The notes under the pieces were generated by a model. The model did not search any database and had not been told where the DNA came from. It saw only the letters and a list, made by a program, of their open reading frames with translations. Below are positions 38,405-47,434 of a stretch of 64,000 nt of DNA, piece by piece (the first letter of the stretch is position 1; each line of letters opens with the position of its first letter). The position numbers and the translations under genes were made by a program. Source of the DNA: Bacteroidales bacterium (lineage in GTDB: Bacteria; Bacteroidota; Bacteroidia; Bacteroidales; Bacteroidaceae); contig JAAYDO010000209.1 in NCBI GenBank assembly GCA_012729225.1, forward strand, positions 47,755 to 111,754. The letters are read 5' to 3'.

Positions 38405-38491
38405 CCCTCCCCATACTTCTACGAGCCTTCGAGACGCCTTCGAGACGCCTTCGAGACGAGTCTCAGATAATTCCACCACCTTTTTTCTCTT
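38405..38491. repeat. 11-bp array with conserved flanks, copy 2
   Basis: CCCTCCCCATACTTCTACGAG is followed by CCTTCGAGACG three times and a fourth diverged unit. The right flank contains AGATAATTCCACCACC and a T run. The left flank and array match 13455-13519; the right flank recurs inverted at 33514-33544. The rest of the 38145-38538 spacer shows only the promoter. Confidence 0.82.
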
Positions 38492-38538
38492 CATCCCGTC
38501 AGTGATGGAGTGTCATTTGCATGGAGATCCTGTCTCTT

Positions 38539-40323
38539 TCACTTCACTTTCTCTATAAAGTTCCTCAACTGATCTGCATCCACATCGCCCATCTGATACT
38601 CTCTCTCAGCATCGTCCTTGACCATCTTGAGCCAGAGGGCATGAGCCTCTTCTGCCTCACGCATCCAGTGGTCTCGGTCAATGAAGAGGTTGCCGCCACA
38701 GTTTTGCATGACAAAGTTGGCATACGCCTGTTCATAGTGCTGATAGTCTTGATGAATCTGCTGGAGAATGTCGTTGAGTTCTGCAACCGAATGAATAGCA
38801 CCATTCTTAATATCACGCGCCACACTGTCAATCTCGCTCTTAGGTGCCAACATGCCCATCATGTCCACCCAGCGACCTCCGTTCGCCTCATCAGTCTCCG
38901 TTGTGTTGCTCTGGAAACAGCGGTAGAGGAAGAGCTTGACCACAAGGTCATAGTATTGAATGCCCTTGAGGAGAGAGGTGCGGCGAATCTTGCAACCATG
39001 ATAGGTATATACCTCTGTGGATTCTGGCTGCTGGCGTTGCAGATCCTCAAGAAGTGCCTTTCCTTCCAAAACAGACTGAAGGATATAAGGGTTGGGAAAA
39101 GCGAAGTTGATGATGTCGTTGCGTGAAGAAAGCGGACGCACATCACGCTTAGGCCATTTGCTCACATCACGCCACGTTCCCACCGTTCGGATATTAATGC
39201 CGGGCACAATCCAGGTGTCACGTCCCTCTGCAATCACATAACTGAAGGGGAGTTTATGCACCTTGGGGTGGTTCTGCACCTTGCCCATCACCAAGGAGAA
39301 GCATCCCACATGGGCAGGCCAGAGGATATGGCTTCCACTGGCTGTCTTGCTTCCTCTGTCGAGGATGCCCCAATGAATTGGTCCCATCTTGTAGGCGTGG
39401 TTGCTCTGGTTAGTGCCTGAGCCTGCATTATAGAAAGAGAAAGCGCCACCTATGAGAAGGGTGCTCTTGTGATGGCTTGTGGCAAATGGTCCGCACAGGG
39501 CAGCACAAGCCTCGCCATTGTCCATATAACTATTGGCAAAGAACACGCTTGCCTCAGAGGAGAACCCTTTGCCTATATGCACCGACTCGCCAACAAAACT
39601 ACAATAGACCTTAGCACCGTCTGTCACGCTGGCACCTGCCGCAACGACACTGTCCGAGATGATGACATCTGAACCTATCAACGTGGCGGCATCGTCGGAG
39701 GAAAGAATCGTTGAGTTGTTGAGTTTGCAACTTCCCTGCACCTCACAGCCTTCGCCAATGTGCACTCCTGTCATTTCCTTCACCCCAACAATGCGAGAGC
39801 CAGAGCCGATGTGAGGATTGGTCAGCGTTCCACATTTCTCTGAAGAGACAGACACACGACCCAGTTGTCGAGCACTCTCGAAGTTCACCATCAGCCAAGC
39901 AAGCTGAGCGGTCAGCCCCTCAAAGAGAACGATGTTGCCCTCACCTCCCTCGTTGAGCACAGATATTTCCGTGCCACAGCCGAAGGTGCAGTTTTCCTGA
40001 TTGGTAATCACACCAATGTCTGAAATGTAGCAACGGTCGCCAATCTTGGTGTTGGATATATACCCGCGCACATTCTCTATGAGACAGTCATCGCCTATCG
40101 TCACCTCGCGAAGGGTGGCATTTCTCACTCCACAGCGGCGGCGGAATCCTTCCTCCACCTCAATCGTGCCACTCACGCTGCCCATCTCCACATGACCGTA
40201 TAGTTGCACATCCTGCATCTGCGAAGGCATGAAGCCCTCATCCACCACGATGTCAGACCAGTCTTCAGCCCAACATCCACGCTCCTCCAGCTGAGCGATT
40301 TCGTTCACTGTCAATTCTCTCAT
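38539..40323 (-). CDS. DUF4954 family protein with left-handed beta-helix
   Basis: 594 residues. The first about 290 have the hexapeptide periodicity of a left-handed beta-helix (ATLREVTIGDDCLIENVRGY, TKIGDRCYISDIGVI, GTEISVLNEGG, TGVHIGEGCEVQGSCKLNNS). Then come conserved blocks including SHHKSTLLIGGAFSFYNAG and NQSNHAYKMGPIHWG, which characterise DUF4954. Such helices often occur in acyl- or nucleotidyltransferases, but no activity is assigned to the family. There is no signal peptide. The start overlaps the hflX stop by 4 bp, so both are coexpressed. Confidence 0.87.
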   Translation of the reverse strand: MRELTVNEIAQLEERGCWAEDWSDIVVDEGFMPSQMQDVQLYGHVEMGSVSGTIEVEEGFRRRCGVRNATLREVTIGDDCLIENVRGYISNTKIGDRCYISDIGVITNQENCTFGCGTEISVLNEGGEGNIVLFEGLTAQLAWLMVNFESARQLGRVSVSSEKCGTLTNPHIGSGSRIVGVKEMTGVHIGEGCEVQGSCKLNNSTILSSDDAATLIGSDVIISDSVVAAGASVTDGAKVYCSFVGESVHIGKGFSSEASVFFANSYMDNGEACAALCGPFATSHHKSTLLIGGAFSFYNAGSGTNQSNHAYKMGPIHWGILDRGSKTASGSHILWPAHVGCFSLVMGKVQNHPKVHKLPFSYVIAEGRDTWIVPGINIRTVGTWRDVSKWPKRDVRPLSSRNDIINFAFPNPYILQSVLEGKALLEDLQRQQPESTEVYTYHGCKIRRTSLLKGIQYYDLVVKLFLYRCFQSNTTETDEANGGRWVDMMGMLAPKSEIDSVARDIKNGAIHSVAELNDILQQIHQDYQHYEQAYANFVMQNCGGNLFIDRDHWMREAEEAHALWLKMVKDDAEREYQMGDVDADQLRNFIEKVK

Positions 40324-41585
40324 TGTATTTCTCCGTTTGTGTCGTATTGATCGTACAAGAAGTCGTTGTAAGGATATTTCTGCACATGGAGCGCCCGCAC
40401 TCGCTTGTAAAGAATCTCCTTCATCTCATCAATATGCTGACGCTCACGGGCAGAGATGAAGAAGCAGTCGGTGGGCTGAATCTGCGAGGAGAGCAGAGGG
40501 GCTTTTGCCATCCAAGTGCGCATGAGTTCGTCAAGCGGAATGTTCTCCTTGGTAGGAGGGGTGAGATCGTCCGCCTCTTTCTCCACCCATGTGTAGGCAT
40601 CAATCTTGTTGAATACAATCATTTGAGGCTTATCTGCACAACCAAGGTCTCCCAATGTCTTTTCCACCACTTGAATCTGTTCCTCAAAATCAGGATGACT
40701 AATATCTACCACATGAATGAGCAGGTCAGCCTCCCTCACCTCGTCAAGAGTGCTCTTGAAAGACTCCACGAGGTCGGTGGGCAACTTGCGGATGAATCCC
40801 ACAGTGTCGGAAAGCAGGAAGGGAAGATTGCCAATGATGACCTTGCGCACAGTGGTGTCAAGTGTGGCAAAGAGTTTATTTTCTGCAAAGATCTCGCTCT
40901 TGGAGAGAAGGTTCATCATGGTAGATTTGCCCACATTGGTATAACCCACCAGAGCCACACGAATAAGACGACCACGGTTCTTGCGCTGAGTGGTCTTCTG
41001 CTGGTCTATCTCTACAAGCCTCTGCTTGAGTAAGGATATGCGATGACGAATAATACGTTGGTCCATCTCAAGCTGTGTCTCGCCTGGTCCACGTAGTCCT
41101 ACGCTGCCTCCTCGCTGACGTTCCAAGTGTGTCCAAAGCCGAGTGAGTCGGGGCAACATGTAGCGATACTGAGCCAATTCCACCTGAGTCTTGGCAGCAG
41201 CAGTCTGTGCGCGCATGGCAAAGATGTCAAGGATGAGACTGGTACGGTCAAGAATCTTGATCTGTAATGCTTGCTCAATATTGCGAATCTGCTTAGCAGA
41301 GAGTTCATCATCAAAAATAACCATTCCCACAGGATTCTCCTCCTCTTCCTTTTGCTTGATGAATTGGGCTATCTCCTCCAGTTTGCCTGACCCTATATAG
41401 GTCACGCTACTTGGACCAAGCACACGCTGGGTGAATCGCTCAATCACCCGAGCACCAGCCGTCTCTGCCAAGAATTCGAGTTCATTGAGATATTCTGTTG
41501 TTTTCCGTTCATTCTGCTGAGGGGTGATCAGACCCACAATCACAGCCGTCTCGACCTTCGTTTCAGTTATTACAAATTCTTTCAT
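40320..41585 (-). CDS. hflX: ribosome-associated GTPase HflX
   Basis: Splits stalled ribosomes under stress. 421 residues: an N-terminal HflX domain (ITPQQNERKTTEYLNELEFL, VLGPSSVTYIGSGKLEEI), a coiled linker with GLRGPGETQLEMDQRIIRHR, then the G domain with GYTNVGKSTMMN (G1), DTVGFIRKLP (G3) and NKID (G4). It heads a two-gene unit with DUF4954 and has a -7 box at 41610. Confidence 0.96.
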   Translation of the reverse strand: MKEFVITETKVETAVIVGLITPQQNERKTTEYLNELEFLAETAGARVIERFTQRVLGPSSVTYIGSGKLEEIAQFIKQKEEEENPVGMVIFDDELSAKQIRNIEQALQIKILDRTSLILDIFAMRAQTAAAKTQVELAQYRYMLPRLTRLWTHLERQRGGSVGLRGPGETQLEMDQRIIRHRISLLKQRLVEIDQQKTTQRKNRGRLIRVALVGYTNVGKSTMMNLLSKSEIFAENKLFATLDTTVRKVIIGNLPFLLSDTVGFIRKLPTDLVESFKSTLDEVREADLLIHVVDISHPDFEEQIQVVEKTLGDLGCADKPQMIVFNKIDAYTWVEKEADDLTPPTKENIPLDELMRTWMAKAPLLSSQIQPTDCFFISARERQHIDEMKEILYKRVRALHVQKYPYNDFLYDQYDTNGEIQ

Positions 41586-41609
41586 CTATATACTTATATA
41601 TTTATGGGA

Positions 41610-41617
41610 CAAAGTTA
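41610..41617 (-). promoter_or_regulatory. promoter -7 box of hflX
   Basis: TAACTTTG on the minus strand with a TTG 19 bp further upstream. It is divergent from the box at 41713. Confidence 0.62.
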
Positions 41618-41712
41618 CACATTTTTTCCCAAATCTCAACGTCCATCTATCTTTTCCCACACAAAAGAGTATTTAATTTTACTTTAGTGACACCACATTC
41701 CTCATTATTTCG

Positions 41713-41720
41713 TAACTTTG
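41713..41720 (+). promoter_or_regulatory. promoter -7 box of the GT4 gene
   Basis: TAACTTTG, 16 bp before the ATG at 41737. The predicted leader is only about 13 nt. Confidence 0.6.
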
Positions 41721-41736
41721 CAGTCAGTTTAGGAAC

Positions 41737-42978
41737 ATGAGAGTACTCATCATCAACACATCTGAGCGCATCGGTGGTGCTGCCATTGCCGCCAACCGAC
41801 TGATGGAAGCCTTGAAGAAGAATGGAGTCAAGGTGAAGATGCTGGTGCGCGACAAGCAGACCGACCATCTGACTGTTTTCCCTATTGGGCACGACTACCT
41901 ACAAACGATTAAGTTTGTTTGGGAAAGGTTGTGCATCTTCATGGCCAACAAATTCAGCAGAAGGAATCTCTTTCAGGTGGACCTTGCCAACACAGGCACT
42001 GATGTGACATGCCTTTCTGAGTTTCAGCATGCTGATGTCATTCATCTGCATTGGGTGAATCAAGGTTTCCTCTCCCTCAACAATATTCGGAAGATTATAC
42101 AGAGCGGGAAGAAAGTGGTCATCACTATGCATGACCAATGGTACTTCACTGGCGTATGCCACTACTCGGGAAATTGCAAGAAATATGAGAGAATGTGTGA
42201 CCACTGTGAGTTGATGAACAGTACATGGATGGGCGACCAAGCAAAAAAGGTTTTTCTGAAGAAAAAGAGCGTCTATGCAAATGCGAGACTTACCTTTGTG
42301 GGGTGTAGTGAATGGATCACCCAATTGGCAAGCACCTCCATGCTCACGCAAGGGCATCGGGTGGTGAGCATTCCCAACACTATCAACACAGCACTTTTCC
42401 AGCCCACGAACAAGAAGGAAGCACGCCAGACTCTCGGGCTACATGAAGACAAGTATCTGTTGCTCTTCAGCTGTCAGCGCATCACTGATGAGAGGAAGGG
42501 CTTCAGCCTGCTTGTGGAGGCACTACAGTTCATCAAGGAGCAATATGAAGATTTCGCCAAAGGCATTGAACTGGTGATTGTGGGAGGAGCAGCAGAAAGC
42601 ATTCGCAACAAAGTGCCATTTGACCTCATCGCCCTCAATTATGTGAGCGACCCTAAGGAAATGGTGCAAATCTACAATGCAGTGGACATCTACGTGACCC
42701 CCTCACTACAAGACAATCTGCCCAACACCGTCATGGAGACACTGGCTTGTGGCACTCCCTGCGTGGGATTTAATGTGGGAGGCATTCCAGAGATGATAGA
42801 CCATCAGAAGAATGGCTTTGTGGCACGATACAAGGATGCACAAGACTTTGCCAAAGGTATCCTCTGGACTCTCACTACCAACTACGACCAACTGTGCCAC
42901 CATGCACGAGAAAAAGTGCTAAGCACATACGGTGAGAATGTTGTGGCACGCAAGTATATAGAGGTTTACGAGGGATAA
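41737..42978 (+). CDS. GT4-family glycosyltransferase
   Basis: 413 residues with GT-B architecture. The N-terminal acceptor half has RIGGAAIAANRLMEALKKNG and VIHLHWVNQGFLSLNNI. The donor half has LLFSCQRITDERKGFSLLVE and VYVTPSLQDNLPNTVMETLA-type residues (YVTPSLQDNLPNTVMETLAC), the E-x7-E region typical of retaining GT4 enzymes. A Cys-rich patch (CHYSGNCKKYERMCDHCEL) is often seen in capsule-locus members. It is cytoplasmic. It precedes a GT2 gene by 52 bp. Confidence 0.88.
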   Translation: MRVLIINTSERIGGAAIAANRLMEALKKNGVKVKMLVRDKQTDHLTVFPIGHDYLQTIKFVWERLCIFMANKFSRRNLFQVDLANTGTDVTCLSEFQHADVIHLHWVNQGFLSLNNIRKIIQSGKKVVITMHDQWYFTGVCHYSGNCKKYERMCDHCELMNSTWMGDQAKKVFLKKKSVYANARLTFVGCSEWITQLASTSMLTQGHRVVSIPNTINTALFQPTNKKEARQTLGLHEDKYLLLFSCQRITDERKGFSLLVEALQFIKEQYEDFAKGIELVIVGGAAESIRNKVPFDLIALNYVSDPKEMVQIYNAVDIYVTPSLQDNLPNTVMETLACGTPCVGFNVGGIPEMIDHQKNGFVARYKDAQDFAKGILWTLTTNYDQLCHHAREKVLSTYGENVVARKYIEVYEG

Positions 42979-43030
42979 GGTCTTTGGAAAAAAGAGAAAT
43001 GGGAGGATTCCTCAAGAATATTATAAAGCA

Positions 43031-43774
43031 ATGAAGTTCAGCATCATCACTGTCACCTACAACGCAGAAGCCACCATTGAGCGCACCCTAAAGAGTGTGG
43101 CCCAGCAGACATATGCCGAGGTAGAGCACCTCATCATGGATGGAGCATCGACAGACCGCACCCTGGAGATAGCGAGTCGCTATCCACATGCCACCGTGTG
43201 GAGCAGTCCCGACAACGGACTATATGACGCAATGAACCACGGCATCAGCAAGGCTACGGGCGACTTCATCTGTTTTCTCAATGCAGGAGACACACTCCAC
43301 GAAGAAGACACGTTGAAGCATCTTGCAGAGGCGTGGGAGAATGCGAACAAGGCAGGAGACGTGGCAGTCCTCTATGGAGACACCCATATTGTGGATGCTG
43401 AAGGGAAGTTCCTGCGCAAGAGGAGGCTCACTCCTCCAGAGCATCTCGACTGGCGTTCCTTTCAAGAAGGCATGCTGGTATGCCACCAATCCTTCTACAT
43501 CAACCGTCACCTCGCCCTGACCTACGACTTACAATATCGCTTCTCAGCAGACTTCGACTGGTGCATTCGTTGCATGAAAGAAGGAGAGAAGCGAGGTTTC
43601 GTGAATGTATATGTGAGAGAGCCTCTCACCGACTACCTCTCTGAGGGGATGACCACAGCCAACCACAAGGCCTCCCTCCAAGAGAGATTCCGAATCATGG
43701 CTCAACACTACGGATACGCACAGACCGTTCTGCAACACATCTGGTTCATGGTCAGATCCATCATCAAGAAATAA
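43031..43774 (+). CDS. GT2-family glycosyltransferase
   Basis: 247 residues. FSIITVTYNAEATIERTLKS opens the GT-A fold. LIMDGASTDRTLEI marks the nucleotide site, SPDNGLYDAMNHGISKATGD is the typical middle block and FLNAGDTLHEED holds the metal-binding position (NAGD in place of DxD, as in many WcaA/WfaP-type transferases). Probably adds one sugar in a surface polysaccharide together with the GT4 enzyme upstream. Confidence 0.88.
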   Translation: MKFSIITVTYNAEATIERTLKSVAQQTYAEVEHLIMDGASTDRTLEIASRYPHATVWSSPDNGLYDAMNHGISKATGDFICFLNAGDTLHEEDTLKHLAEAWENANKAGDVAVLYGDTHIVDAEGKFLRKRRLTPPEHLDWRSFQEGMLVCHQSFYINRHLALTYDLQYRFSADFDWCIRCMKEGEKRGFVNVYVREPLTDYLSEGMTTANHKASLQERFRIMAQHYGYAQTVLQHIWFMVRSIIKK

Positions 43775-43827
43775 TCAACTACACAGGATATACTTTTAAG
43801 GATTAGTGAAAAGAAAAGACTGAAAAC

Positions 43828-45507
43828 ATGAAGAAATTTCGTCCTTCAAAACCCGAGCTGTTATATACGCTCAAGAATTACAACAAGAAGAAATTCACAG
43901 CCGACCTCATGGCAGGCATTATTGTGGGCATCGTGGCTCTTCCATTGGCTATTGCCTTCGGTATCGCATCAGGTGTGTCGCCCGAGAAAGGCATTCTCAC
44001 GGCCATCATAGCAGGTTTTGCCATCAGTGTGTTTGGTGGTAGCCGTGTGCAGATAGGAGGACCTACTGGCGCCTTCATCATCATTATCTATGGCATCATT
44101 CAGGAATATGGACTCACAGGTCTTGCCATAGCCACGGCATTGGCAGGCTTGTTCCTCATCTTGCTGGGTGTGCTGAAGTTGGGAACTATCATCCGCTACA
44201 TCCCCTACCCCATCATTGTGGGATTCACCAGCGGTATTGCCCTCACCATCTTCTCCACTCAAGTGAAAGACCTTCTTGGTCTGCACATCGAGGGTGCTGT
44301 GCCTGCTGATTTCATCGAGAAATGGGCTTGCTACATTCAGAATTTCAGCACCATCGACCTTGCCACAGCGATGGTGGGCATCCTCTCCGTAGTCATCATT
44401 GCCCTCACTCCACTCATCAGCAAAAAGATACCAGGGTCACTGGTCGCAATTATTGTCATGACAGTGGCAGGGATCATCATGTCCACCCACTTTGGCATTC
44501 ATGTAGATACGATTGGCGACCGCTTCGAGATCAACCCTTCCATGCCTGAGGCAACAGTGCCCGAACTGAGTTGGGACAACATCAAGGGGCTTTTCGCACC
44601 TGCACTGACAATAGCCGTGTTGGGTGCTATCGAGAGCTTGCTCTCTGCCACAGTAGCAGACGGTATCATCGGACATAGACATGACTCCAACCAAGAACTG
44701 ATTGGTCAGGGTATCGCCAATGTGCTTAGCCCCATCTTCGGTGGCATTCCTGCCACAGGTGCTATTGCCCGCACAATGACCAATATCAACAATGGTGGAA
44801 AAACCCCTATTGCAGGAGTCATCCACGCCGCAGTTTTGCTTCTCATCTACTTCTTCCTCATGCCGTATGCCAAATACATCCCTATGGCTTGTTTGGCTGG
44901 CGTGCTCGTAGTGGTGAGCTACAACATGAGTGGGTGGAGAACTATACGAGAGATGATTCACAATCCCAAGAGTGACTTGACCGTGCTGATTCTCACGTTC
45001 GTCCTCACAGTCATCTTCGACTTGACAATCGCCATTGAGGTGGGCCTGCTGCTCGCTTGCCTACTGTGCATGCGCCGCATGGCTGAGACCACTCAGGTGA
45101 AAGTGCTCACAGACGAGGACGACATTGACCCCACAGCAGAGACCGACATTGCCAAGAATCCAAACATTGAGCACCTCACCATCCCAGAGGACGTGGAGGT
45201 GTATGAGATCAATGGTCCCTACTTCTTTGGTGTGGCAAGCAAGTTTGAAGAAGTCATTGCCAACATGAAAGCCCGTCCAAAGGTTCGCATCATCCGCATG
45301 CGCAAAGTTCCTTTTGTGGACTCTACAGGCATTCACAACCTAACCACACTCATCAAGATGTCCAAGAAGGAGAACATCAAGGTCATCCTTTCTGGTATGA
45401 ACGAATATGTGCACGAGGTTTTGGAAAAGAATGGCTTCTATGAACTCATTGGAGAAGAGAACATCTGCCCCAATATCAATGTGGCACTTGAAAAGGCAAA
45501 GCAATAA
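43828..45507 (+). CDS. SulP-family inorganic anion transporter with STAS domain
   Basis: 559 residues: 10-14 membrane spans (about 20-430) and a cytoplasmic STAS domain (about 450-555). FTADLMAGIIVGIVALPLAI and GGSRVQIGGPTGAFIIIIYG are signature SulP segments, and PFVDSTGIHNLTTL is the STAS phosphorylation-type loop. SulP proteins carry sulfate, bicarbonate or dicarboxylates. No sulfur-assimilation or carbonic anhydrase gene is adjacent, so the substrate is open. Confidence 0.93.
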   Translation: MKKFRPSKPELLYTLKNYNKKKFTADLMAGIIVGIVALPLAIAFGIASGVSPEKGILTAIIAGFAISVFGGSRVQIGGPTGAFIIIIYGIIQEYGLTGLAIATALAGLFLILLGVLKLGTIIRYIPYPIIVGFTSGIALTIFSTQVKDLLGLHIEGAVPADFIEKWACYIQNFSTIDLATAMVGILSVVIIALTPLISKKIPGSLVAIIVMTVAGIIMSTHFGIHVDTIGDRFEINPSMPEATVPELSWDNIKGLFAPALTIAVLGAIESLLSATVADGIIGHRHDSNQELIGQGIANVLSPIFGGIPATGAIARTMTNINNGGKTPIAGVIHAAVLLLIYFFLMPYAKYIPMACLAGVLVVVSYNMSGWRTIREMIHNPKSDLTVLILTFVLTVIFDLTIAIEVGLLLACLLCMRRMAETTQVKVLTDEDDIDPTAETDIAKNPNIEHLTIPEDVEVYEINGPYFFGVASKFEEVIANMKARPKVRIIRMRKVPFVDSTGIHNLTTLIKMSKKENIKVILSGMNEYVHEVLEKNGFYELIGEENICPNINVALEKAKQ

Positions 45508-45564
45508 ATAGCGCAAGAACTAAAAAAGGGTCTCCCTGTTTCGGCATTAGGGAAGAGCAAGGAA

Positions 45565-45750
45565 AAGCAGATGTGCGAGAAGGGAAAACAGCAGGGATTC
45601 CTCCTCCATATGGCACACCACACCACCGAAGCGTTCTTCATGCTCCAACGAACAATGGTGCGATGGCAAATGAACAATGCTTCAAGAGCCAATGAACAAT
45701 GCTTCGTTGGTCATCGAACCATGCGTGCGTTTTCGTTCCAACAAGCATCT
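45565..45750. repeat. 22-bp array element, copy 3
   Basis: A leader of about 80 bp resembling that of copy 4 (AAAGCAGATGT onward, ending TTCATGCTCCAA) precedes units at 45649, 45671 and 45693. The terminal unit CGAACCATGCGTGCGTTTTC is at 45715 and AACAAGCAT follows. It sits between two genes on the same strand, unlike the other copies. The rest of 45508-45909 shows nothing recognisable. Confidence 0.88.
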
Positions 45751-45909
45751 CTTTTCAAACCAAGCATAAGTATTTGAATATAAACAAGATACATACGATT
45801 CTAAAGACACAGGAAAAGCCTCTCATCTTCTTGGAGAAGTCGTCTGGCAAGAAAACCTGCCAGAATCACACCGCCCTTCTTCCACAGCAAGCAAAAACCC
45901 CTTCGTAGC

Positions 45910-47163
45910 ATGAAAGCAGAAAAAGAAATCCAGTCCGAAGAGAACAAGAAAGTTTTCCCCACAGAGGAAGCCACGGTTTCTCTCGAAGAAAAGAAGAAGA
46001 CCTCTTTAGCCATTATTGGCGGAGGTGCGGCTGGTTTTTTCTTGGCTGTCAATGCAAAGGAAATGATGCCAGAACTCGATGTCACCATCTTCGAGCAACA
46101 GCGCAAAGTGCTGGCAAAGGTGGAGATTTCGGGTGGAGGCCGTTGCAACTGCACCAACACTTTTGCAGAAATCAGCGACCTGAAGCAGGCATATCCACGT
46201 GGAGCAAGTCTGCTCAAACGCCTCTTTCAGCAATTTGGACCGAGCGATGCCTTTCAGTGGTTTGAGAATCACGGAGTGCCACTGACCATCCAAGAGGATC
46301 AGTGTGTGTTCCCAAAAGCACAAGACAGTCATGCAATCATTGATTGCCTGACGCACGAATGCAAACGACATCATGTTCGTCTGCGCTTAGGCATCAAGAT
46401 TGAACAGCCTGAGGATCTACTCAAAGAATTTGACTATGTGGCAGTGACCATTGGGGGCACACCCCACAGAGAAGGGTGCGTGCCCAGCCTTTTCACCTTC
46501 TCCATCAAGGACAAGGCACTCACCTCGCTCATGGGAACTGTGGTGGAAGAAGCAATCGTGAGCATCCCATCCACCAAATTCAAGGCTGAAGGACCATTGC
46601 TCATCACGCATTGGGGCATGAGCGGACCAGCCATCCTCAAACTCTCCAGCTATGCCGCTCGTCATCTGGCAGAACAGGGCTACCAGTCGCCCTTGCTGGT
46701 GAATTGGACTGGCAACAACAATGCCGAGGATGCATATCAACACATTATATATAATATAGAGAGGAATCCGCAGAAGAAAATTGAGAACATCAAACTGTTC
46801 AATTTGCAGGATCGCCTATGGAACTATCTGCTCAGCAAAACACAGTTGCAAGGGAAAAGATGTCAAGAACTGGGCAAGAAGGGCATCAACCGACTGGTTG
46901 ATTTACTCACAAATGACACTTATTTCATTGCAGGAAGAAGTGTCTATAAGGATGAATTTGTGACTTGCGGAGGTGTTGCATTAGACCAAATCAACGCCCA
47001 CACACTGGAGTCTAAGTCCATTCCAGGGCTATTCTATGCAGGCGAAGTGCTTGATATTGACGGCATCACGGGAGGATTCAACTTTCAGGCAGCATGGACC
47101 ACAGCCTATGCCGTGGCTAAAGCCATCAGCGAGAAAAACGCTTCTTTTCCGCACGAAAAATAG
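45910..47163 (+). CDS. HI0933/BaiN-type FAD-dependent oxidoreductase
   Basis: 417 residues. After a charged 30-residue N-terminal extension comes the dinucleotide motif LAIIGGGAAGFFLAVNAKEM and the family signature KVEISGGGRCNCTNTF. The C-terminal block ends YAGEVLDIDGITGGFNFQAA and AWTTAYAVAKA. Members are flavoproteins of mostly unknown function (the BaiN group is linked to bile-acid reduction). The N-terminal extension is longer than usual and no alternative ATG is available. Followed by the promoter of the large secreted protein. Confidence 0.87.
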   Translation: MKAEKEIQSEENKKVFPTEEATVSLEEKKKTSLAIIGGGAAGFFLAVNAKEMMPELDVTIFEQQRKVLAKVEISGGGRCNCTNTFAEISDLKQAYPRGASLLKRLFQQFGPSDAFQWFENHGVPLTIQEDQCVFPKAQDSHAIIDCLTHECKRHHVRLRLGIKIEQPEDLLKEFDYVAVTIGGTPHREGCVPSLFTFSIKDKALTSLMGTVVEEAIVSIPSTKFKAEGPLLITHWGMSGPAILKLSSYAARHLAEQGYQSPLLVNWTGNNNAEDAYQHIIYNIERNPQKKIENIKLFNLQDRLWNYLLSKTQLQGKRCQELGKKGINRLVDLLTNDTYFIAGRSVYKDEFVTCGGVALDQINAHTLESKSIPGLFYAGEVLDIDGITGGFNFQAAWTTAYAVAKAISEKNASFPHEK

Positions 47164-47246
47164 ATTTCCACTTACTTTCACCCTCTCTTTTTTGTCTTTT
47201 TCCCTCTTTTTTATCCCCACGAAGCATTTTTTTTGAGAAATTCTTG

Positions 47247-47274
47247 TTGTTATCTCAAAACTTTCTTACCTTTG
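47247..47274 (+). promoter_or_regulatory. promoter of the 1361-residue secreted protein
   Basis: TTG at 47247, a gap of 17 bp to TACCTTTG at 47267-47274; the overlapping TTG at 47244 gives 20 bp. The predicted 5' UTR is about 155 nt and A/T-rich. Confidence 0.62.
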
Positions 47275-47434
47275 TCACCTAAAGCAAAGCATCCGTTTAC
47301 TCAAAAAAGAGAAATGTAAAGCTAACTTTTCAACGATTAATGGAGAACTTTAACCTGTTTATACTTTAATGTAATAGGGCAGAGTCTATAAATGTTTAAC
47401 TAATCTTTATTTATTTATTAATTACTAACTCAGT

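Noticed and set aside
45438-45692. Minus-strand ORF of 84 aa across array copy 3
   Set aside because: Same repeat-derived peptide (ALEALFICHRTIVRW) as over copy 2 and it overlaps the SulP gene; no evidence of a gene.
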